A stretch of DNA of 36,188 nucleotides from an uncultured Eubacteriales bacterium (GCA_900316415.1 ONCV01000024.1:1-36188), one strand, 5' to 3'; counted from the stretch's first letter, positions 7,791-15,954 are shown. A program made the numbers and translations. Notes: a model not told the origin generated them from the letters alone.

Positions 7791-8132
7791 TCACCGATCT
7801 GCAGGACCCGTGATTTCAGGATGATCTTTCTTCTGCTTCGGCTTTTTCCTTCTGCAGCCGATCAACAGCAGCAGGGCTCCGGGCGAGGCCAGCATCAGCA
7901 CCGCCACGATCTCCGCCGCGCCGCTCCACATCTTCATGTCCACAACGGCGCCGAAGAGGAGCAGCAGCCAGAAGGTCCCGATCACAATCAGCACGATATC
8001 CAGCGCGTTTCGCTTTCCCCGGGAAGCCGCGTCGGCCTGTTCCGCCTCCGGAGCGGACGGAGCAGCCGACGTCCCGCAGTAGGCGCAGATCCGCCCGCTC
8101 ATCGGCGCGCCGCAGTTTGGGCATTTCAGCAT
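7791..8132 (-). CDS. Small zinc-ribbon membrane protein
   Basis: This 113-residue protein starts MLKCPNCGAPMSGRICAYCG, a four-cysteine zinc ribbon (CxxC...CxxC). A flexible linker of Ala/Ser/Pro/Glu follows, then two hydrophobic segments (about 47-64 and 72-92) and a basic tail (RRKKPKQKK). It is probably an inner-membrane protein with the ribbon in the cytoplasm; its role is unknown. It lies between an isomerase-like gene (gap 19 bases) and the sensor phosphatase (gap 21 bases), so it may serve the phosphatase signalling route. The ATG at 8132 has GGGAGG about eleven bases upstream. Confidence 0.75.
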   Translation of the reverse strand: MLKCPNCGAPMSGRICAYCGTSAAPSAPEAEQADAASRGKRNALDIVLIVIGTFWLLLLFGAVVDMKMWSGAAEIVAVLMLASPGALLLLIGCRRKKPKQKKDHPEITGPADR

Positions 8133-8151
8133 CGCTTTCCGCGCCTCCCGC

Positions 8152-8982
8152 TCAGGACCGGATCAGGAACATCCGCGCCTGGGCCGCGTTTTCCGGAGCG
8201 GTGTTCTCCAGGGTCATGGACAGGTCCCTCTCCCGGGCAAAGGTCATCAGTGCCCGGTAATCCATCTCCCCTTCCCCGCAGGCCATCGCGGGCATGGAGC
8301 CGTCCGGCAGGCAGCGATAATCCTTCATGTGCAGCAGCGCCACCCGGTCTCCCAGCCGGCGCATGGCTTCCGCCAGCACCTCGTCCCGGCGGGCGAGATT
8401 GCCCGGGCCCAGCAGGTTCACGGCATCCAGAATGATCCGCAGGCGGTCGCTGCGGATTTCCTCCAGCATCCGCTCCGCCCGCTCGGGGGTCGAAACGATA
8501 TGGCTGTAGACCGGCTCGATGGCAAGGGTCACGCCCTCCTCCTCCGCCCGGCGGACAACGGGGCGCAGCTGATCCAGGAAGAACCGGAACGCTTCCTCGC
8601 TGGATGTCGCGTCCTTCGCCAGGGGGCTTTCCGGATGCACGGGCGTCTCCGATCCGACCATCCAGGCTCCCATCTTCCGCGCGAAGGCAAGGTGGGCATA
8701 ATAAATCTCCCGGGTCTTCTCCCGCTCCTCCCCGCTCGGATGCGTCAGATTCAGATAGCATCCCAGTACAGCGCAGCTCATCTCCGTCCGGTCAAAGGCT
8801 CCGCGGATCTCCTCCGCAAAGCCCGGCACGGCCAGCTTTTCCGGGGCGTCCTTCATCTCAAAATCCGGAAGGGTCTTGCTCAGCGCCAGGTGCGCGCAGG
8901 CAAACCCCTGGCCGCGGACATATTCCAGCCGCTGCTCCAGCGTTCCGGGAATCGTATCATGCAGGCGAATTCCAATCTTCAT
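8152..8982 (-). CDS. Sugar phosphate isomerase/epimerase-like TIM barrel
   Basis: The 276-residue protein fits the AP endonuclease 2-type TIM-barrel family, which includes xylose isomerase-like sugar isomerases and epimerases. Likely metal and catalytic residues are visible: E156 and H161 in IEPVYSH, D186 in ILDAVN, H218 in HMKD and E259 in LENT. The substrate cannot be told from sequence alone. It is first in the unit with the zinc-ribbon protein and the phosphatase, an odd pairing of a metabolic enzyme with a signalling protein. The ATG at 8982 follows GGAAGGA at about ten bases. The prs terminator lies just upstream, so a promoter must sit in the 50-odd bases between; I see no convincing one. 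Confidence 0.82.
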   Translation of the reverse strand: MKIGIRLHDTIPGTLEQRLEYVRGQGFACAHLALSKTLPDFEMKDAPEKLAVPGFAEEIRGAFDRTEMSCAVLGCYLNLTHPSGEEREKTREIYYAHLAFARKMGAWMVGSETPVHPESPLAKDATSSEEAFRFFLDQLRPVVRRAEEEGVTLAIEPVYSHIVSTPERAERMLEEIRSDRLRIILDAVNLLGPGNLARRDEVLAEAMRRLGDRVALLHMKDYRCLPDGSMPAMACGEGEMDYRALMTFARERDLSMTLENTAPENAAQARMFLIRS

Positions 8983-9035
8983 CTTCGTTCCATCCTTCCT
9001 GACAGGCTATCTCACAAATTATTCCACGGGGATAC

Positions 9036-9060
9036 AAGAAAACCCTGCCGGCAGGCAGGG
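9036..9060 (-). terminator. Terminator of the prs gene
   Basis: CCCTGCC (9043-9049) pairs perfectly with GGCAGGG (9054-9060) around a four-base loop. On the minus strand it is followed by TTTTCTTG. It lies 22 bases after the prs stop. Confidence 0.8.
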
Positions 9061-9081
9061 CAAAAGATGCATTTTGGGGGG

Positions 9082-10302
9082 TCAGACCAGGCGGATGCCG
9101 GCTTCCTGCTGTTCCTTTTCATAGCGCTTCAGCAGGCCGTGAATCCGGTCGTAGGGATTCAGCAGCTTGGACAGGCTGCGGTCATGGTTCAGGGTTGCGA
9201 TGATATAGGAGATATACTTGCTCATATCCGCCTCGATGAACCACTCCCGGGAATTGATCTCCGGATCCCGATAGGTCAGGTTGGTGGAGATCACGCGGTC
9301 GATGACGCCTTCCCGGTAGGCCTGATCATAAACCTCCAGGCCGTTCGTGAACAGGGCAAAGGTCGCCGCGGCAAAAATCCGGTTCGCCTTCCGTTTTTTC
9401 AGCTCCCGGGCAAGCTCAATGACGCTTTCCCCGCTGGAAATGATATCGTCCGCAACGAACACGTCTTTCCCTTCCACGGTGTTCCCCATGTATTCATGGG
9501 CCACGATGGGATTCCGCCCGTTGACAATCCGGGTATAGTCCCGCCGCTTGTAGAACATGCCCATGTCCAGTCCGAGGACAGAGGCGTAGAAGATGTTCCG
9601 GTCGATGGCGCCCTCGTCGGGGGACACGATCATCAGATGATCCTTGTCAATCCGCAGGGTCTTTTCCTTCTTCAGCAGGGCCTTGAAGATCTGATAACTG
9701 GGCATGACGCTCTCGAAGCCTGCCGTGGGGATCGCGTTCTGCACCCGGGGGTCGTGCGCGTCGAAGGTGATGATGTTGCTGACGCCCATCCGCTCCAGAT
9801 CCTGCAGCATCATGGCGCAGTCCAGGCTTTCCCGGCTGGCCCGGCGATGCTGCCTTCCCTCATACAGCATGGGCATGATCACCGTGATCCGCTTTGCCTT
9901 CCCGTTGGTCGCCGCGATGATCCGGCGCAGGTTGGCAAAATGATCGTCCGGGCTCAGGGGCACGTCCACCCCGTACATCCGGTAGGTGACGTTGTAGGCG
10001 CCTGGATCGCACAGAATGAAAAGGTCATAGCCGCGGATGGTTTCCTTGATCATGCCCTTTCCCTCGCCGTTTCCGAACCGGGGGCAGGCCACCTTGATCA
10101 GGAAGTCCTCCCGTTCCATGCCCGGGGTGGTTCTCATATCCCCCTCGGCCATGAGACCGGCGGTATGATCCCGCCATTTCTTCAGCCAGCTGTTCACTTT
10201 TTCGCCCATGGCTTCCGTCCCGGGCATGGCAATGAGTCCCAGAGGTCCAACAGGATAGGTCAGAAAGGATTCGGTATTCCAGGCACTCACGAAATCCGTC
10301 AT
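9082..10302 (-). CDS. prs: Ribose-phosphate pyrophosphokinase (long form)
   Basis: This enzyme makes PRPP from ribose 5-phosphate and ATP for nucleotide, His and Trp synthesis. At 406 residues it is longer than the usual form of about 315. It begins with roughly 90 residues before LFILCDPGAYNVTY, which corresponds to the normal N-terminal core. It keeps the flexible-loop equivalent MLYEGRQHRRASRESLD (145-161), ITFDAHDP (178-185) and the PRPP-binding loop VFVADDIISSGES (281-293). Long PRPP synthetases of this kind occur in Clostridia. The ATG at 10302 is chosen because GGGAGGATC lies seven bases upstream; the frame stays open 84 codons further but crosses the promoter. It is divergent from the htrA-like gene and closed by a terminator at 9036-9060. 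Confidence 0.9.
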   Translation of the reverse strand: MTDFVSAWNTESFLTYPVGPLGLIAMPGTEAMGEKVNSWLKKWRDHTAGLMAEGDMRTTPGMEREDFLIKVACPRFGNGEGKGMIKETIRGYDLFILCDPGAYNVTYRMYGVDVPLSPDDHFANLRRIIAATNGKAKRITVIMPMLYEGRQHRRASRESLDCAMMLQDLERMGVSNIITFDAHDPRVQNAIPTAGFESVMPSYQIFKALLKKEKTLRIDKDHLMIVSPDEGAIDRNIFYASVLGLDMGMFYKRRDYTRIVNGRNPIVAHEYMGNTVEGKDVFVADDIISSGESVIELARELKKRKANRIFAAATFALFTNGLEVYDQAYREGVIDRVISTNLTYRDPEINSREWFIEADMSKYISYIIATLNHDRSLSKLLNPYDRIHGLLKRYEKEQQEAGIRLV

Positions 10303-10345
10303 GCAGATCCTCCCACTACGTCCCTCTCTTACAGGTGACAGGGAC

Positions 10346-10374
10346 ATTATATCCGAAATTCGGCGGATTGAGAA
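10346..10374 (-). promoter_or_regulatory. Putative prs promoter
   Basis: A perfect TATAAT on the minus strand (10346-10351) lies about 44 bases before the prs start. The -35 position at 17 bases is poor (TTCTCA, 10369-10374). A small palindrome, CCGAAATTCGG (10353-10363), lies in the spacer and could be an operator. Confidence 0.4.
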
Positions 10375-10395
10375 GGGGGAAACCCCTTTTTTTTC

Positions 10396-10442
10396 AACAT
10401 TTTCAGCCATTCGGAAAAAATGGTCTGAAAAAAAATGTTTTT
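10396..10442 (+). other. Hairpin with T run in the prs-htrA gap
   Basis: AACAT plus TTTCAGCCAT (10396-10410) pairs imperfectly with ATGG, CTGAAA and AATGTT (10420-10439), followed by a short T run (10438-10442). On the plus strand this looks like an intrinsic terminator, although no plus-strand gene lies upstream. It may protect the htrA region from stray transcription or be part of its control region. Confidence 0.4.
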
Positions 10443-10493
10443 CCACATTTGAATTGTTCACATTCCGTTCATACACAGGACAAAAAGCCGGAT

Positions 10494-10499
10494 TATACT
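10494..10499 (+). promoter_or_regulatory. Possible -10 box of the htrA-like gene
   Basis: TATACT (10494-10499) lies 32 bases before the start codon. No good -35 box is found at normal spacing, so the promoter may need an activator or an alternative sigma factor, as is common for envelope-stress proteases. This is weak evidence. Confidence 0.3.
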
Positions 10500-10531
10500 G
10501 TCCTCGAAATCCGGAAAGGAGGATTTTGAAG

Positions 10532-11863
10532 ATGTTGAAGAAGATTTGGAACAAAAAGAGTTTGGGATATATCGCCCTGGCGGTGGCCTGCCTGATGATC
10601 TGCTCCGCCTTCCTGAGCAGTCAGCCCGCGTCGGCGGCCAATTCGGTCATGGCCGGCGCCACCTCTCCCTTTGTGGAAGCCATCGCGAAAGTGAAGGACA
10701 GCGTGGTCGGCGTCAATAATTATCAGCTGGTGTCCAACCAGTACGGCAACTACGGCAACGGCTACGGCAACTTCTTCCCGTGGGGTGATTTCTTCGGCTA
10801 CGGCTATGGCAACGGCTATGGCAATGGCTACGGCAACGGCAACGGCGGCAATTCCAGCCGCGAGGTGAAATACGGCAGCGGCTCCGGCGTTGTGGTTGCG
10901 AAGGAATATGTCATGACGAACTACCATGTGGTGGAGGATGCGAGCAGCCTGGAGGTGGCTGTCAGCGTGGAAGGCCAGGAGGAGCCCCAGCTGCTGAAGG
11001 CCACCGTTGCCGCCTCGGATCAGGATCTGGATGTGGCGGTGCTGTACGTGCCCGGTCTGACGCTGGATCCCGTGGACCTGGGGGACAGCGACGCGCTGCA
11101 GGTCGGTGATCTCGTGTTCAACATCGGCAACCCGATCGGCTTCACCGGCACGGTGACCGCCGGCATCGTCTCCGGGCTGAACCGGGAGATCAACACCGGC
11201 ACCAGCACAGATCGCTACGGCCGCAGAACCGAGGTTATCAATACCATGATTCAGACCGACGCGGCCATCAACAGCGGCAACAGCGGCGGCGGCATGTTCA
11301 ACCTGGACGGCCAGCTGGTCGGCATTCCGACCCTGAAGTATACCGGCAGCCGTTATTCTTCCAACGCGGCGGTGGAATCCATCGGCATGTGCATTCCGGT
11401 GAATGATGCCAAGACCGTCATCGATGCGGCGCTGAAGGCGGACGTCTCCGGCTTCGCGCAGGAAAACAGCTCCCAGGATGGTTCCGCCCAGAACGGTTCC
11501 GCCGTCAATCATGACATGAGCGGCAAGCCCCGGATGGGCGTCACCATCACGACGCTGCCCAGCTCGGTCACCCAGAACGGCGGGCTGCCCCGCGGCGCGT
11601 ACGTGATGGAAGTGGAAAGCGGCAGCCCCGCGGAAGCGGCCGGCCTGCAGGCCACGGATATCATCGTGGAAGCCAATGGCACCGTCATCACTAGCACCTC
11701 CGATCTGACGGGCATCATCAGCGCCCTGAAGGAAGGGGACGAAGTGAAGCTGAAGGTCTTCCGCACGGGCGTGGATCTGACGCAGGCGACGGAGCTTCCC
11801 ACGGATGGCGAGTATGTGGATCTGACGCTGAACCTGGCCATCGTGGATGCAGTGGCACAGTAA
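10532..11863 (+). CDS. Exported HtrA/DegP-like serine protease with PDZ domain
   Basis: The 443-residue protein has an N-terminal signal or anchor (helix about 12-30, possible AxA cleavage at SQPASA). A striking Tyr-Gly-Asn low-complexity segment (70-107) follows, then a trypsin-like domain with catalytic H132 (NYHVV), D167 (LDVAVL) and S251 (NSGNSGGG). A C-terminal PDZ domain includes SGSPAEAAGLQATDIIVEAN. It probably degrades or refolds damaged proteins outside the membrane. The ATG at 10532 is chosen for the strong GGAAAGGAGGA at 10513-10523; the frame is open further upstream but crosses the divergent prs promoter. It is a single gene, closed by a very strong terminator at 11927-11976. 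I see no neighbouring two-component system. Confidence 0.9.
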   Translation: MLKKIWNKKSLGYIALAVACLMICSAFLSSQPASAANSVMAGATSPFVEAIAKVKDSVVGVNNYQLVSNQYGNYGNGYGNFFPWGDFFGYGYGNGYGNGYGNGNGGNSSREVKYGSGSGVVVAKEYVMTNYHVVEDASSLEVAVSVEGQEEPQLLKATVAASDQDLDVAVLYVPGLTLDPVDLGDSDALQVGDLVFNIGNPIGFTGTVTAGIVSGLNREINTGTSTDRYGRRTEVINTMIQTDAAINSGNSGGGMFNLDGQLVGIPTLKYTGSRYSSNAAVESIGMCIPVNDAKTVIDAALKADVSGFAQENSSQDGSAQNGSAVNHDMSGKPRMGVTITTLPSSVTQNGGLPRGAYVMEVESGSPAEAAGLQATDIIVEANGTVITSTSDLTGIISALKEGDEVKLKVFRTGVDLTQATELPTDGEYVDLTLNLAIVDAVAQ

Positions 11864-11920
11864 AACTCTCCCCTGCCGTTTCGGCGGATGCGCCGGGATA
11901 AGGCGCCGCCGGGCGCACAT

Positions 11921-11976
11921 AAAAAGAAACCACAACGGGGACCGCGGTTCATATCGCGGTCCCCGTTGTGGTTTTC
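11921..11976. terminator. Strong bidirectional terminator
   Basis: Twenty-base arms (11927-11946 and 11955-11974) pair perfectly around an eight-base loop. T runs flank both ends, so the structure can stop both the htrA-like gene (+) and the six-gene cluster ending at 12014 (-). Confidence 0.9.
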
Positions 11977-12013
11977 TGTCCGGCGGAGAAGCGGCTGGCC
12001 CCTCCCCCCGGGC

Positions 12014-12769
12014 TCAGAGCGTAATCCGTCCTCCGCATTCCTCCGCGAAATCCGCGGGGGAAAGGAAAGCCATTTTCTTTTTCAGCAGCTGCTCCCTCCG
12101 GAAGTCCACCCGGATCTTCTCGCTTCCGTCGAGGTTCCCGGTTATTCCGACCTCGGAGACGGGCAGCACCGCCAGCAGATCCCGGGCGATCCGCAGGCTC
12201 AGCGCCCCCAGATAGTCCCGGCCGGATTTTGCCAGATCATCCCGCTGGCATTCGAACACGCATTCCAGCCGGTCCGGTCCCGGCGTGCGCAGAATCATTC
12301 CCGCCACATATTCCGCCAGATCGCCCAGGGGATTCACGGTGGTCAGCACCTCTCCGTAGGCGTCCACGTCCCCGTTCAGCACCCGCGGCGCCATCCGGTG
12401 ATAAAAGCTCCAGCGCTTCTGTCCCGTCAGTCCGTCCTGCGGGGTGTCCCGCAGCAGGGCTTCCGTCCAGTCCACACTTTCATCCGCGGTGATCCACAGG
12501 TTTTCCAGCGTCACCTTCGGCCGCCGGGGGACAGCGTCCTCCCGGGCGGGTGCCGCGGTCTCCTTCCGCTTCGCGGCCTGCAGCCTTTCGGCGGCGCCGC
12601 TCTTCCCGGCCAGCTCCTGCCGCCAGGCCTTCTCGATGTCCGACTCCAGCGGCTCCCCGGAATTCTCCCCCGCTGCGGGAGCGGCGCCCCACAGGTCCGC
12701 TCCGATGGATTTCAGCCTGCGCAGCAGTTCCTCCTGCGGATTCGGCGTCTGGTTCTTTTCCCCGCTCAT
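12014..12769 (-). CDS. Unrecognised protein coupled to the AAA+ ATPase
   Basis: I do not recognise this 251-residue protein. Residues 1-95 are polar, Ala- and charge-rich, and look flexible. Residues about 98-251 look folded, from VTLENLWITADESVDWTEAL to FAEECGGRITL. No signal peptide, membrane segment or cysteine motif is seen. Its ATG overlaps the TGA of the ATPase gene (ATGA, 12766-12769), so the two are translationally coupled and the products probably form a complex or act as adaptor and unfoldase. It is last in the minus-strand cluster and is followed by a bidirectional terminator. An in-frame start ten codons upstream lies inside the ATPase gene and is less likely. Confidence 0.75.
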   Translation of the reverse strand: MSGEKNQTPNPQEELLRRLKSIGADLWGAAPAAGENSGEPLESDIEKAWRQELAGKSGAAERLQAAKRKETAAPAREDAVPRRPKVTLENLWITADESVDWTEALLRDTPQDGLTGQKRWSFYHRMAPRVLNGDVDAYGEVLTTVNPLGDLAEYVAGMILRTPGPDRLECVFECQRDDLAKSGRDYLGALSLRIARDLLAVLPVSEVGITGNLDGSEKIRVDFRREQLLKKKMAFLSPADFAEECGGRITL

Positions 12770-14658
12770 GCCTGCGCCCCCTCTTCCTCTTTTCTGCACC
12801 GCAGCGCCGGCGGATTCGCCGCCGTATCAAATCCCTCGATCACCAGCTCCGCGTCCTGCACCACCGCGTTGTCAAACATCCACCGGCTCAGGGGATTCAC
12901 CAGCAGGCTCTCCACCTGGTTGCCGATTCCCCGGCCGCCGTTGCTCAGATCAAAGGTGGCCGCCTCTTCCAGGCTCTGATAGGCAAAGTCCTCGATCCGG
13001 ATGCGGATATTCTTCTGCTCCCGCAGGTTGCCCACGATCTTGTTCACCTGGCTTTTCAGGATCAGCTTGGCCGCGTCCTTCCGGATGTAGTCAAACACAA
13101 CGATGTTTTCGCCGATCCGGTTCAGGATCTCCGGCCGGCCCAGCTCCAGCTTGAAATAATCCTCAATGGCGGAGCGGACCCGGGTCCGCACCTCGCTGTA
13201 TTCCATGTCCATGGTCACATTGGGCTGGCGGTTCCCCAGGGCGTCCTTCACGTAAATGCCCAGGTTGCTGGTGAAAATGATGATGGTTTCGGAGAAATAG
13301 ACCGTCTTCCCCTGCCCGTCCGTCATCCGCCCGTCCTCCAGGATCTGCAGGAATTTGTCCAGGATCGAGGAGTGGGCTTTTTCAATTTCGTCAAAAAGCA
13401 GGATGCAGAAGGGATTCTCCTTCACCGCGTTGGTCAGCTGGCCTCCCGCCTCGTATCCGACATATCCGGGAGGAGCGCCCATCAGCTTCTGGTCGGAGTG
13501 GCTCTGCCCGTATTCGCTCATGTCGAAGCGGATGCAGGCGCTTTCATCCCCGAAGAGCTTTTCCGCCAGCGCCTTGGCGGTTTCCGTCTTGCCGGTGCCG
13601 GTGGGGCCCGCGTAGAACAGCACGCCCTTGGGCTTTCCCGTGGAGGAGGAGTTGATCCCGTTGAGGCCGGTCACCGCCCGCTTGACCACGTCCAGCGTCC
13701 GCTCCAGCGCGGCGTCCTGTCCCTTGATCCGCTTCTCAAAATCCTGCTTCGCGGTTTTCAGGCTCTCGACGCTCAGCGTCGACCAGGGATTCTCCTTGAT
13801 CCCGTATTTGTAGAGATCCACCACCGTGCACAGATCCCGGATCGGGGTCTCCTCCTGCTTGCTCAGCAGGCGCATCTCCTCCAGTTCCGTGAAGCTGAGG
13901 CCCTCCGTCAGCCCGACGAAGCGCTCCCTCAGCCGCTCCAGCTCCTCCGGGTGTTCCCGGTAGTAGGGCACATCCCGGCGGTAAACCGTTCCGGAAAAGA
14001 AACCGGCCAGGTTTTCCCCTTCCAGCATCCGCTTCCGCTCCTCCCGGCTGGGTGCGTCCAGCTCCAGGATCTTGCAGACCGGATTGTTCAGATAGAACCA
14101 GGCGGGCAGGTCGTTGAGCTTGTTGACCAGCAGGATCAGCTGGTTCTGCTTCTTCCCGTTGGGCGTCCGTACCCAGGCGCTGGACAGGGCGCTCTGCAGA
14201 AGAATATTGAAGCTGTTTACGTCCTGCTGGTCCATCCGCTCCGGGGTCGTGATGTAGTGGCTGGCCATCTCCAGCACCGTCACCGTCGCCGCCTGCTTCT
14301 GTCCCATGGCCCGGCGGATCACGTTCGGCGCGGTATTGGCGTCATTGCCCTTGAATTCCGCCTGAATCGCGCCCTGGTTCACGGAGGTTCCGGTCAGGGC
14401 GGCGTACCGGGTCAGCATCTCCGGGTCGTAGGGGCTCACGAAGCCGACCAGATTGCTGTAAAAGACGATCTGGTCATATCCATCGTCCTTGAAATAGGTA
14501 TACAGATATCGACTCAGCGGCACGATCTCATCCTGCCGCAGGCTGCCCTCCACGGGATACCGGTACTGATCCAGCACGTTTCCTTCCAGAATCAGCAGCG
14601 GCTTGATCCCGCTGAAGAGCTCCAGCTCCCTGTGCCATTTGGAAATCAACGCTTCCAT
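12766..14658 (-). CDS. Clp-type AAA+ ATPase with degenerate first domain
   Basis: The 630-residue protein has an N-terminal region (about 1-260) that looks like an AAA-like fold without a Walker A motif (LLILEGNVLDQYRYP at 21-35). A full ClpA/ClpB second-ATPase-type module follows: entry motif IKGQDAALERT (311-321), Walker A GPTGTGKT (351-358), pore-loop-like GAPPGYVGY (394-402), Walker B ILLFDEIEKAH (419-429), sensor TSNLG, and a C-terminal ClpB small domain. It is not ClpB or ClpC: the N domain, the M domain and the active first ATPase are missing. It probably remodels a specific partner. The overlapping gene at 12014 is the obvious candidate, and the cluster context points to an envelope or phosphate-related process. 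The start is 44 bases after the PIG-L gene, with GGGAGG-type Shine-Dalgarno sequence before the ATG. Confidence 0.87.
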   Translation of the reverse strand: MEALISKWHRELELFSGIKPLLILEGNVLDQYRYPVEGSLRQDEIVPLSRYLYTYFKDDGYDQIVFYSNLVGFVSPYDPEMLTRYAALTGTSVNQGAIQAEFKGNDANTAPNVIRRAMGQKQAATVTVLEMASHYITTPERMDQQDVNSFNILLQSALSSAWVRTPNGKKQNQLILLVNKLNDLPAWFYLNNPVCKILELDAPSREERKRMLEGENLAGFFSGTVYRRDVPYYREHPEELERLRERFVGLTEGLSFTELEEMRLLSKQEETPIRDLCTVVDLYKYGIKENPWSTLSVESLKTAKQDFEKRIKGQDAALERTLDVVKRAVTGLNGINSSSTGKPKGVLFYAGPTGTGKTETAKALAEKLFGDESACIRFDMSEYGQSHSDQKLMGAPPGYVGYEAGGQLTNAVKENPFCILLFDEIEKAHSSILDKFLQILEDGRMTDGQGKTVYFSETIIIFTSNLGIYVKDALGNRQPNVTMDMEYSEVRTRVRSAIEDYFKLELGRPEILNRIGENIVVFDYIRKDAAKLILKSQVNKIVGNLREQKNIRIRIEDFAYQSLEEAATFDLSNGGRGIGNQVESLLVNPLSRWMFDNAVVQDAELVIEGFDTAANPPALRCRKEEEGAQA

Positions 14659-14702
14659 TCAATCCTCCCGCCTTTCCGTTCCCTTTCCTGCTTCCGCGCG
14701 GC

Positions 14703-15899
14703 TTACGGCGCGGAGGGAATGTTCTCCATCAGATCCCCGATGCCGCTGTCCTTCCCGACCGTTGTATGGAACAGGCCGAACGCGGCGTTGTCGTGGTCCC
14801 CGTGCACCTCGAAGGCCCAGTCCCGCTTTACCTGGCTGGCATGGAACTGAAACGCTTCCTCCGCCACCTCATATCCCGTCTTTCCGCCGAAGGCTTCCAG
14901 CGGCTCATCCCAGTCGCAGACGATTGGGTTCTTTTCGTATTCATGCAGGTACAGCTTCTTCACTTCCCAGGTTCCGTATTTCTTCGCGGAATCCGGGTAT
15001 TTTTTGGCGTTGGCGGCGGCCTTCACCGCGTTCTTCGCCGCGTCCGCGGCCGTCTTGTGCGCGCCGTGGCCGTATTCGCCCTTTTCCCCGTGGGTCACCA
15101 GCACCTCGGGCTGATGCTTCCGGATCATCTCCGTCACCCGGCCGATGACCCGGTTTTTCCCCCGCCAGACGGTATACTGCCTCTCGGGCGTCTGTCCGTT
15201 CTTGTCGATGAATCCCAGCATCTCTGGATAGTATTTCACGCCGCAGTGCCAGACGGCTCCCAGCAGCTCCAGCTTTCGCATGCCGCCGGTCGGGGCCATG
15301 ACCACCACCTGAATCCGGTATCCCCGGTCTCCGCCGTAGGTGGGCATCAGCCCGGCAAACCAGAGGATCTCATCGTCCGGATGCGCGCTGAGCAGCATCA
15401 GGTCGCATTTGTCCAGCGCCTCCCAGCGCTGGATCTCCGGGGGCGGCTCGCCCGGTCCGAAGATCCGGATTTCCGCGATCCGGAAGCGTTCCTTTCCGGT
15501 CGGAACGATCCGGACCTCCGTTGCCGGCTCCGGCAGCTCGTGCCAGTGGACCAGGAAGGCTCCGCCCTGCTCCACGGTTTTCCAGCCCTCCCCGTCCCGG
15601 ATCTGCAGTTCGTAATCGTGATCCCGTCCGTACTTGTCGAAGGCCTGCAGGGAAATGCCCGCCATGGGTTCCGGCGAGGAAATGATCATTTCCGCCTTCT
15701 TTTCCGCAAAGGGGAAGTAGGTTCCGGGATCCCCGTCGGTCATCAGCTCATATTCCTGGCTTTTTCCGTTCGAAGCAAAGGTGCATTCCGCTGTCAGCTC
15801 CCGGGCCTCCGGCTCCTCCGCGCCGGCGGCGCTTCCGCAGCCCGCCAGGCCCATCAGAAGCAGCACGCAGAGGCCCCGCTTCCATCCCATCTTTCTCAC
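14703..15899 (-). CDS. PIG-L family deacetylase lipoprotein
   Basis: The 398-residue protein has a lipobox LAGC (C21), so it is probably anchored outside the membrane. Residues about 35-148 look like a discoidin (F5/8 type C)-like beta domain that may bind carbohydrate. The rest is a PIG-L/LmbE zinc deacetylase with AHPDDE (172-177) and HGEKGEYGHGAH (270-281). It likely removes acetyl groups from a GlcNAc-type sugar in wall or surface glycan. The start is a GTG at 15899, preferred because AGGGGG lies seven bases upstream; an ATG three codons in is poorly spaced. A terminator-like hairpin (15919-15954) separates it from the VTC gene, so its expression may be partly uncoupled from the upstream trio. 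Confidence 0.88.
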   Translation of the reverse strand: MRKMGWKRGLCVLLLMGLAGCGSAAGAEEPEARELTAECTFASNGKSQEYELMTDGDPGTYFPFAEKKAEMIISSPEPMAGISLQAFDKYGRDHDYELQIRDGEGWKTVEQGGAFLVHWHELPEPATEVRIVPTGKERFRIAEIRIFGPGEPPPEIQRWEALDKCDLMLLSAHPDDEILWFAGLMPTYGGDRGYRIQVVVMAPTGGMRKLELLGAVWHCGVKYYPEMLGFIDKNGQTPERQYTVWRGKNRVIGRVTEMIRKHQPEVLVTHGEKGEYGHGAHKTAADAAKNAVKAAANAKKYPDSAKKYGTWEVKKLYLHEYEKNPIVCDWDEPLEAFGGKTGYEVAEEAFQFHASQVKRDWAFEVHGDHDNAAFGLFHTTVGKDSGIGDLMENIPSAP

Positions 15900-15918
15900 C
15901 GCTGTTCCCCCTCTTCTG

Positions 15919-15954
15919 AAAAAGGAAGCGCGGGCAGATCTTCCCGCGCGTTCC
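15919..15954 (-). terminator. Terminator or attenuator inside the CotH-VTC cluster
   Basis: GCGCGGG pairs with CCCGCGC (15928-15934 with 15943-15949), extended by GGAA/TTCC. On the minus strand it is followed by TTCCTTTTT. It lies 18 bases after the VTC stop and before the PIG-L lipoprotein gene. Confidence 0.65.

Noticed and set aside
10303..10554. N-terminal extension of the PRPP synthetase by 84 codons
   Set aside because: It crosses the TATAAT box and a hairpin, and a good ribosome binding site sits before the ATG at 10302.
10733..10850. Short tandem repeats that might suggest a CRISPR or microsatellite
   Set aside because: They are in frame and code for the YGN repeats of the HtrA-like protein; there are no spacers.
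12550..14850. Long plus-strand frame opposite the AAA+ gene
   Set aside because: Antisense shadow; the minus-strand gene has clear Walker motifs and operon context.
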